The position numbers and the translations under genes are program-made. Positions 5,986 through 10,885 of a stretch of DNA of 10,885 nucleotides are shown in pieces; the first letter of the stretch is position 1; every line of letters begins with the position of its first letter. Under the pieces are notes generated by a model. The model worked only from the letters and a program-made list of their open reading frames with translations, was not told the DNA's origin and did no database searches. Source of the stretch: Pseudomonadota bacterium (GTDB taxonomy: Bacteria > Pseudomonadota > Gammaproteobacteria > Burkholderiales > Burkholderiaceae_C); contig JAEWBU010000322.1 in NCBI GenBank assembly GCA_023390985.1, positions 1 to 10,885 of the forward strand, read 5' to 3'.

Positions 5986-7280
5986 CGGGCGGCGTTTTCC
6001 TCTTCAGCCTGCTGGGCGCCATGGCGATCGGCATGCCGATCGCGTACTCGCTGCTGGTGTGCGGCCTGGCCCTGATGGGCTTCCTGGCGTTCACCAACGT
6101 GCTGCCCGCGTTCGACAGCCAGATCCTGGCGCAGCGCTTCGTCGACGGCGCCGACAACTTCCCGCTGCTGGCCGTGCCGTTCTTCCTCTTGGCCGGCGAG
6201 TTCATGAACGCGGGCGGCCTGTCGCGCCGGATCGTGCACCTGGCCATGGCCTGGGTGGGCCACTTCCGCGGCGGCCTCGGCTACGTGGCGGTGATCGCCG
6301 CGGTGATCATGGCCTCGCTGTCGGGTTCCGCCGTGGCCGACACGGCGGCGCTGGCCGCCCTGCTGATCCCGATGATGCGGCAGGCCGGCTACGGCGTGCC
6401 GCGCTCGGCGGGCCTGATCGCCGCGGGCGGCATCATCGCGCCGGTGATCCCGCCGTCGATCGGCATGATCATCTTCGGCGTCGCAGGCAACGTCTCGATC
6501 ACCAAGCTGTTCCTGGCCGGCATCGTGCCGGGCATCCTGATGGGCGCGGCGATCGGCCTGTCGTGGTGGTGGGTGGCACGGCGCGAGAACGTGCAGCCGG
6601 CCCCGCGCCTGCCGATGCCCGAGCGGCTGCGCATCACGGCCAACGGCGGCTGGGCGATCGCGCTGCCCGTCGTCATCCTCGGCGGCATGAAGTTCGGCGT
6701 GTTCACGCCGACCGAAGCCGCGGTGGTCGCCGCGGTCTACAGCTTCGCGGTGGGCATGTTCATCTACCGCGAGCTGAAGCTGAAGGACCTGTACGGCCTG
6801 CTGCTGGCGGCCGGCAAGACGACGTCGGTGGTGATGTTCCTGGTGGCCGCGGCGATGGTCAGCGCCTGGCTGATCACCGTCGCCAACATCCCCACGGAGG
6901 TGGCGAAGATGCTGGAGCCCTTCATGGGCAACAAGACGCTGCTGATGGTCGTGATGATGATCCTCATCGTGATCGTCGGCACGGCGCTGGACTTCACGCC
7001 GACGGTGCTGATCCTCACCCCCGTGCTGATGCCGGTGGTGATGAAGGCCGGCATCGACCCGGTGTACTTCGGCGTGCTGTTCATCATGAACAACGCCATC
7101 GGCCTGATCACCCCGCCCGTGGGCACCGTGCTCAACGTGGTGTGCGGCGTCGCCCGGATCACCATGGACGACGCCTTCAAGGGCGTGATGCCCTTCCTGC
7201 TGGCCCAGCTGGCCGTGCTGTTCCTGCTGGTGCTGTTCCCCGACATCGTGCTCGTGCCGCTGAAGTTCTTCCTGCGCTGA
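5982..7280 (+). CDS. TRAP transporter large permease subunit (DctM family)
   Basis: This is the main membrane permease of the TRAP importer, moving substrate from the periplasmic binding protein into the cell with a sodium gradient. The 432 residues are the standard DctM length with about a dozen hydrophobic segments along the chain. Conserved features are NFPLLAVPFFLLAGEFMN (59-76), the SGSAVADTAA loop (114-123), APVIPPSIGMI (153-163) and the second-half counterpart NNAIGLITPPVGT (370-382); these two pseudo-symmetric regions form the transport core in known structures. The ATG overlaps the small-subunit stop by 4 bp, so the two membrane subunits are probably translationally coupled. A 50-bp gap with no obvious terminator precedes the binding-protein gene. 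The family call is firm; the substrate cannot be read from this subunit. Confidence 0.97.
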   Translation: MTGGVFLFSLLGAMAIGMPIAYSLLVCGLALMGFLAFTNVLPAFDSQILAQRFVDGADNFPLLAVPFFLLAGEFMNAGGLSRRIVHLAMAWVGHFRGGLGYVAVIAAVIMASLSGSAVADTAALAALLIPMMRQAGYGVPRSAGLIAAGGIIAPVIPPSIGMIIFGVAGNVSITKLFLAGIVPGILMGAAIGLSWWWVARRENVQPAPRLPMPERLRITANGGWAIALPVVILGGMKFGVFTPTEAAVVAAVYSFAVGMFIYRELKLKDLYGLLLAAGKTTSVVMFLVAAAMVSAWLITVANIPTEVAKMLEPFMGNKTLLMVVMMILIVIVGTALDFTPTVLILTPVLMPVVMKAGIDPVYFGVLFIMNNAIGLITPPVGTVLNVVCGVARITMDDAFKGVMPFLLAQLAVLFLLVLFPDIVLVPLKFFLR

Positions 7281-7317
7281 GCCGCCGTTCCCCGTTTCTT
7301 CAACCCGTCGTCACCCC

Positions 7318-7333
7318 AAGGAGACAAACCATG
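7318..7333 (+). promoter_or_regulatory. Ribosome binding site of the TRAP binding protein
   Basis: AAGGAG at 7318-7323 with 7 nt to the ATG is near the ideal Shine-Dalgarno sequence. It fits the higher synthesis usually needed for a periplasmic binding protein compared with the membrane subunits upstream. Confidence 0.75.
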
Positions 7334-8338
7334 TTCAAGCGACGCACCCTCGTGACCCTGGTGGCAGGCGCCCTTCTCGCCGCCGCGCCCGCCTTCGCGC
7401 AGTTCCAGGATCGCACCATCAAGTTCACCAACGGCGTGAACGAGGACCACCCCGTCGGCGTAGGCGTCAAGAAGATGCAGGAAGTGCTCAACGCCAAGAC
7501 CGGCGGCAAGCTCAAGCTGCAGGCCTTCTGGGGCGGCGCGGCCGGCGGCGACCTGCAGGCCACGCAGGCCCTGCGCGCGGGCACGCAGGAGATGGTGTGC
7601 ACCTCGTCGTCGCCGCTGGTGGGCATCGTCAAGGAACTGGGCGTGTTCGACCTGCCCTTCCTGTTCGCCAACGAGAAGGAGGCCGACGCGGTGCTGGACG
7701 GCGCCGCCGGCCAGTACTTCAACAAGAAGCTGGAAGAAGCGGGCCTGGTGAACCTGGCGTACTGGGAGAACGGCTTCCGCAACCTCACCAACAGCAAGCG
7801 CCCGGTCAACAAGGTCGAGGACTTCGATGGCGTGAAGGTGCGGGTGATGCAGAACACCATCTTCCTGGACACCTTCAAGACCCTGGGCACGAACGCGGTG
7901 CCGATGGCCTTCGGCGAAATCTTCACCGCGCTGGAGACCAAGACCATCGACGGCCAGGAGAACCCCTTCGTGACCATCGAAACCTCGAAGTTCAACGAGG
8001 TGCAGAAGTACCTGTCGGTCACCCGCCACGCCTACACGCCGTTCCTGGTGCTGTACAGCAAGAAGCTGTGGGACCAGCTGACGCCGCAGGAGCAGTCGGT
8101 GCTGCGTGAGGCGGCGCTCGAAGGCCAGAAGGTCCAGCGCACGGCCAACCGCCAGCTGAACGAGAAGTCGCTGGCCAGCCTGAAGTCCAAGGGCATGCAG
8201 GTCAACGAGATCACGCCGGCCGAGCAGCGCCGCATGTTCGACAAGGTCAAGCCGGTCTACGACAAGAACGTGCCGACCATCGGCGCCGAAGCCGTCAAGG
8301 TGGTGCTCGACGACCTGAAGAAGGCGCGCGGAGGCTGA
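7331..8338 (+). CDS. TRAP transporter periplasmic solute-binding protein (DctP family)
   Basis: This secreted receptor of the TRAP system binds an organic or sugar acid in the periplasm. The 335-residue precursor starts with a clear Sec signal peptide: basic MFKRR, hydrophobic LVTLVAGALLAAA, and a likely cleavage after AFA at residue 23. The mature part follows the DctP pattern: KFTNGVNEDHPVG (31-43), GGDLQATQALRAGTQEM (72-88), LPFLF (108-112), Arg150 in ENGFRN, and the carboxylate-clamping Arg171 in GVKVRVM (167-173). FGEIFTALETKTIDGQENP (194-212) then includes the conserved Asn211. Conserved Arg residues indicate a carboxylate ligand. The gene follows its membrane subunits by 50 bp and is followed by a palindromic repeat that may stabilise its mRNA 3' end. 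Identity of the ligand is inferred only from the enzyme neighbours (galactonate-like). Confidence 0.96.
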   Translation: MFKRRTLVTLVAGALLAAAPAFAQFQDRTIKFTNGVNEDHPVGVGVKKMQEVLNAKTGGKLKLQAFWGGAAGGDLQATQALRAGTQEMVCTSSSPLVGIVKELGVFDLPFLFANEKEADAVLDGAAGQYFNKKLEEAGLVNLAYWENGFRNLTNSKRPVNKVEDFDGVKVRVMQNTIFLDTFKTLGTNAVPMAFGEIFTALETKTIDGQENPFVTIETSKFNEVQKYLSVTRHAYTPFLVLYSKKLWDQLTPQEQSVLREAALEGQKVQRTANRQLNEKSLASLKSKGMQVNEITPAEQRRMFDKVKPVYDKNVPTIGAEAVKVVLDDLKKARGG

Positions 8339-8343
8339 AGCCG

Positions 8344-8432
8344 CGTCATTCCCGCGAAGGCGGGAATCCAGGGCGTCCGCCTTTTCGGCGGCGCCCTGGA
8401 AGCACTGGATCCCCGCCTTCGCGGGGATGACG
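8344..8432. repeat. Two-arm palindromic repeat element, copy 2
   Basis: This is the same architecture as the element before dgoK: arms of 28 bp (8344-8371 and 8405-8432), inverted, 26 of 28 matching. Each arm folds alone as an 8-bp stem with a 4-nt loop (GAAG left, CTTC right). The centre differs from copy 1 and forms its own hairpin, 8367-8400, a 14-bp stem with one bulged T and a TTTTC loop, which shares its ends with the arms and would compete with arm-arm pairing. It occupies nearly the whole gap between the TRAP binding-protein gene and the dehydratase gene, ending 20 bp before the latter's ATG. No T-run follows the stem, so a classical intrinsic terminator is not supported; a role in mRNA stability or in lowering downstream expression is possible. 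Confidence 0.92.
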
Positions 8433-8452
8433 ACTTTCCTGCGATCCCGCCC

Positions 8453-9649
8453 ATGAAGATCACCGCCCTCGAAACCATCCGTCTCGGCGAGTTCCCCAAC
8501 ATCCTCTGGGTGCGGATCCACACCGACGAGGGACTGGTCGGGCTGGGTGAGACCTTCATGGGCGCGGCCGCGGTCGAGGCCTACCTGCACGAGTGGGCCG
8601 CCCACCGGCTGCTGGGCACCGACCCGCTGGCCATCGAGGCGCGGGCGCGCGACCTGACCGGCTACCTGGGCTGGCGCGGCTCCGGCGTGGAGACGCGCGG
8701 CAACTCCGCCGTCGACATCGCGCTGTGGGACCTGTTCGGCAAGGCCGCCAACATGCCGGTGCACACCGCGCTGGGCGGCCGCAGCCGCGACGCCATCCGC
8801 GTCTACAACACCTGCGCCGGCTACCAGTACATCCGCAGCAACGCGAACCAGACCTCGTCGAACTGGGGCCTGGGCAATGCGTGCGGACCCTACGAGGATC
8901 TGCAGGGCTTCCTGCACCACGCCGACGAACTCGCCCAGTCGCTGCTGGACGAGGGCATCACGGCGATGAAGATCTGGCCGTTCGACCCGGCCGCCGAGGC
9001 CAGCCACGGCCAGTACATTTCCAGCGAGGACCTGCACAAGGCGCTGGAGCCGTTCCGCAAGATCCGCAAGGCGGTGGGCGACCGCATGGACATCATGGTG
9101 GAGTTCCACAGCCTGTGGCGCCTGCCGATGGCCCGCAGGATCGCCCGCGCGCTGAAGGAGTTCGACACCTTCTGGCACGAGGACGCGATCCGCATGGATT
9201 CGCTGGACCTGCTGAAGCAGTACGCGCAGGACTGCGAGGCGCTGATCTGCGCCAGCGAGACCCTCAGCTACAAGTGGGGCTTCAAGGATTACCTGGAAAC
9301 GGGCGTCGCCGGCGTGGTGATGCTCGACCTGTCGTGGTGCGGCGGCCTGACCGAGGCCCGCAAGATCGCGGGCATGGCCGACGCCTGGCAGCTGCCCGTT
9401 GCGCCGCACGACTGCACCGGACCGGTGGTGTGGGCCGCGTCCACGCACCTGTCGCTGCACGCGCCCAATGCGCTGGTGCAGGAGAGCGTGCGGGCCTTCT
9501 ACAGCGGCTGGTACCGCGAGCTGGTGACCGAGCTGCCGGTGGTGAAGGACGGGATGATCAGCCTCAACGACCGGCCGGGCCTCGGGCTGGAACTGCTGCC
9601 CGATCTCCACAAGCGGCCCGACGCGATCGTTCGCGTCTCGAACGCCTAA
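8453..9649 (+). CDS. Enolase-superfamily sugar-acid dehydratase, D-galactonate dehydratase-like
   Basis: This mandelate racemase/enolase-superfamily enzyme (398 residues) would remove water from an aldonate by Mg2+-assisted proton abstraction, giving a 2-keto-3-deoxy acid. The N-terminal capping domain (about 1-115) includes HTDEGLVGLGE (23-33) and SAVDIALWDLFGK (85-97). In the barrel, Lys173 stands in MKIWPF; Glu217 and His219 form EFH where E. coli DgoD has Asp-x-His; Glu243 (HED) and Glu269 (ASE) complete the metal site. His319 (APHD), paired with Asp292, is the probable second acid/base. Compared with DgoD there is an insertion rich in Asn, Gly and Tyr at about 118-150 that probably lines the substrate pocket. 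The ATG has no clear Shine-Dalgarno sequence and lies 20 bp after a palindromic repeat, so expression may be lower than that of the TRAP genes. It ends the operon. Substrate in the galactonate group is likely, but exact specificity is unproven. Confidence 0.85.
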   Translation: MKITALETIRLGEFPNILWVRIHTDEGLVGLGETFMGAAAVEAYLHEWAAHRLLGTDPLAIEARARDLTGYLGWRGSGVETRGNSAVDIALWDLFGKAANMPVHTALGGRSRDAIRVYNTCAGYQYIRSNANQTSSNWGLGNACGPYEDLQGFLHHADELAQSLLDEGITAMKIWPFDPAAEASHGQYISSEDLHKALEPFRKIRKAVGDRMDIMVEFHSLWRLPMARRIARALKEFDTFWHEDAIRMDSLDLLKQYAQDCEALICASETLSYKWGFKDYLETGVAGVVMLDLSWCGGLTEARKIAGMADAWQLPVAPHDCTGPVVWAASTHLSLHAPNALVQESVRAFYSGWYRELVTELPVVKDGMISLNDRPGLGLELLPDLHKRPDAIVRVSNA

Positions 9650-10320
9650 GCCGGCGCGCTCGCGCCCTGCAGCACGCCTGACAGCAGCACGACGCGTCCG
9701 CGCGCCGTAGGCACGGCGCGCAGCAAAGCGGCCGCGACATCCGCGGCCGCCACTGACCTGAAGTTCGCCGGGATCACCGGACGCAGCCACCGGCTGACGT
9801 TCACCGCCAGCGTTTCGCCGCCGCGCACCGGTTGCCCGAGCGACTCGCGGTTGCCTGCCAGGAACGAAGGCCGCGCGATCGCGATGCCGTCGAAACCCAG
9901 CGGCGTGAGCGCGTCCTCGAGCTCGCCTTTCACCCGGTTGTAGAAGAGACGCGAATGCGCGTCGGCGCCCATCGCGCTGACGAGGCCCAGTCGTTTGGCG
10001 CCGGCCGCACGGGCGGCCTGCGCAACGGCCAGATTGGCATCGTGGTCGACGGCGCGGAAAGCGGCCTGGCTGCCCGCCACCCTGATCGTGGTGCCGAGCG
10101 CGAGATAGACCTCGTCCAGGGCCGGCAGCGCCGGCAGCGGCGAGGCGAAGTCGGTGAGATGGAGCGTGAGCCTGGGATGCACGATCGCGGGATCGCGCCG
10201 CGCGAGCACATGGACGGCTTCCACCTCGGGGTCACGCAAGAGCCCCTGGAGCAGCTCGCGGCCCACCAGGCCGGTGGCGCCGGCGAGGAGGGTGGTGCGG
10301 GGGGCTGGCATGGGCGGCAT
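9646..10320 (-). CDS. TIP30-like NAD(P)-binding atypical SDR protein
   Basis: This 224-residue Rossmann-fold protein belongs to the atypical short-chain dehydrogenase group often annotated as NAD(P)H-binding or oxidoreductase HTATIP2-like. It has the nucleotide-binding motif GATGLVG (14-20), the strand end VLARRDP (38-44) with basic residues that suggest NADPH, LALGTTIR (73-80), Ser115 in VSAMGAD, Tyr127-x3-Lys131 (YNRVK) and IARPSFLAGNR (148-158). The start is ATG at 10320; a second ATG three codons later is also possible. Its last 4 bases overlap the end of the convergent dehydratase gene. It lies 23 nt after a Gly-rich protein gene on the same strand, so these two may share a transcript that is separate from the sugar-acid operons. 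No substrate is known for most members of this group, and nothing here ties it to galactonate use. Confidence 0.85.
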   Translation of the reverse strand: MPPMPAPRTTLLAGATGLVGRELLQGLLRDPEVEAVHVLARRDPAIVHPRLTLHLTDFASPLPALPALDEVYLALGTTIRVAGSQAAFRAVDHDANLAVAQAARAAGAKRLGLVSAMGADAHSRLFYNRVKGELEDALTPLGFDGIAIARPSFLAGNRESLGQPVRGGETLAVNVSRWLRPVIPANFRSVAAADVAAALLRAVPTARGRVVLLSGVLQGASAPA

Positions 10321-10343
10321 TGTGCCGCCCAGTCAAGAGGTCG

Positions 10344-10885
10344 TCAGCCGAACCGGCGGTTCTGGCCGCCGCTGCGCTGGCCGTAGCCGCCGCCACCACC
10401 ACCGCCGCCGCCACGGTTGCGATTGCGATTGCCATTGCCGCCACCACCGTTGCCGCGGTTCACCGCGCCCATGCTGTCGATGCTGGTGCGGGTCGGGTCG
10501 GGCTGGCCGTTGTTGCTGGTGCGGCGCACGCCCGTCATGTCGCGGCGCGTCGGCAGGCTGGTGCGCAGCGGGTCGACGTTGCGCGGCATGCGGTCGTCGC
10601 GGTCGTCGCGCTCGTCGTCGTAGGCGCGCTCGGTACGCGCCGGACGCGGCTGCTGTTGCTGCGGCGGGCGCTGGCCCCCGTTGTGGCCGTTGTGAGCGTG
10701 GGCCGGACGCGGGCTGCCCGGCGTCTTGGCGCGCTGGCCGTTGCCGCCGCCGTTGCGACCGCCACGGTCACCCTCGGCCGACTTGCGCTGGCCGCCCTGG
10801 CCGCCGCCGTTGCCGGCCTTGTTCTCGCGGATGCGCGTCATCATTTCCTGGCGCGCCCCCGTGGCGGGGGCGGCCATGACGGCAC
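10344..10885 (-). CDS. C-terminal part of a Gly/Asn/Arg-rich protein, possibly the tail of an RhlE-type RNA helicase
   Basis: The frame is open from the right edge to a stop at 10344, about 180 codons. The whole visible product is low-complexity and probably disordered: Gly-, Asn-, Arg- and Gln-rich stretches, a QQQQ run, an acidic/basic patch (DDERDDRDDR), the segments PDPTRTSIDSM and VDPLRTSL, a poly-Gly run near the end and a final NRRFG. RGG-like tails of this type, including the x-DP-x-RTS motif, occur at the C-terminus of DEAD-box helicases in Burkholderiales, so this is most likely such a tail with the catalytic core lying beyond the window. No helicase motif is visible here, so the identity is inference. 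A methionine at 10877 could begin a separate small protein, but no Shine-Dalgarno sequence can be judged so close to the edge. Confidence 0.55.
   Translation of the reverse strand, partial: AVMAAPATGARQEMMTRIRENKAGNGGGQGGQRKSAEGDRGGRNGGGNGQRAKTPGSPRPAHAHNGHNGGQRPPQQQQPRPARTERAYDDERDDRDDRMPRNVDPLRTSLPTRRDMTGVRRTSNNGQPDPTRTSIDSMGAVNRGNGGGGNGNRNRNRGGGGGGGGGYGQRSGGQNRRFG
10377..10462. repeat. Simple-sequence codon repeats coding for Gly/Asn/Arg
   Basis: Imperfect trinucleotide and hexanucleotide repeats (GCC/ACC runs and repeated GCGATT/GCCATT units on the plus strand) encode the poly-Gly and Asn-Arg runs of the minus-strand protein. Such tracts can change length by slippage. The repeats are seen directly; variability between strains is inferred. 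Confidence 0.7.

Noticed and set aside
6059..8338. Longer version of the TRAP binding protein starting inside the permease gene
   Set aside because: The added 420 residues are an out-of-frame reading of the permease. The ATG at 7331 has an ideal ribosome binding site and gives a proper signal peptide.
8344..8432. Second repeat as an intrinsic terminator of the TRAP operon
   Set aside because: The stem is strong but no T-run follows on the plus strand, and the next gene lies 20 bp on with no room for its own promoter, so read-through is more likely.
6764..9790. Very long open frame (1008 codons) on the minus strand across the TRAP and dehydratase genes
   Set aside because: It is antisense to three clearly conserved genes, has Arg/His/Ala-rich composition typical of GC-rich shadow frames, and runs through the palindromic repeat, giving the well-known spurious peptide pattern (IPAKAGIQ, then SRLRGND).

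Overview
The window is GC-rich (strong G/C third-position bias) and densely packed. It carries a sugar-acid (aldonate) catabolic locus typical of soil and water Betaproteobacteria. The TRAP transporter, the De Ley-Doudoroff-type enzymes, the TIP30-like SDR protein and the Gly/Arg/Asn-rich protein tail would fit Burkholderiales, probably Comamonadaceae (Variovorax/Ramlibacter-like). That placement is inference from gene content and protein flavour; there is no rRNA or marker gene here.

Layout. Two transcription units diverge from a 67-bp gap at about 3187-3253, which holds a good candidate site for a FadR-type GntR repressor. Leftward (minus strand) run an IlvD/Edd-family aldonate dehydratase (1444-3186), then after a palindromic repeat 2-dehydro-3-deoxygalactonokinase (dgoK, 429-1337), then the 2-dehydro-3-deoxy-6-phosphogalactonate aldolase (dgoA), which overlaps dgoK by 4 bp and is cut by the left edge. 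Rightward (plus strand) run a D-2-hydroxyacid dehydrogenase, a small cupin, a DgoR-like GntR regulator, a complete TRAP transporter (small membrane, large membrane, periplasmic binding protein), a second copy of the palindromic repeat, and an enolase-superfamily sugar-acid dehydratase with DgoD-like active-site residues. That dehydratase meets, tail to tail with a 4-bp overlap, an unrelated minus-strand pair: a TIP30-like SDR protein and the C-terminal end of a Gly/Asn/Arg-rich protein, possibly the tail of an RhlE-type RNA helicase.

How it works together (inference from families). The TRAP system imports an aldonic acid. One or both dehydratases make a 2-keto-3-deoxy acid. DgoK phosphorylates it and DgoA splits it to pyruvate and glyceraldehyde 3-phosphate. 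The GntR protein senses the substrate or an intermediate. The notable points are: two non-homologous dehydratases feeding one kinase/aldolase pair; a hydroxyacid dehydrogenase and a cupin with no obvious step; two TTG starts; and two copies of a two-arm palindromic element, each next to a dehydratase gene, whose differences preserve base pairing. No aldose dehydrogenase, lactonase, tRNA, insertion sequence or CRISPR array is visible. No gene-free stretch exceeds 300 bases.
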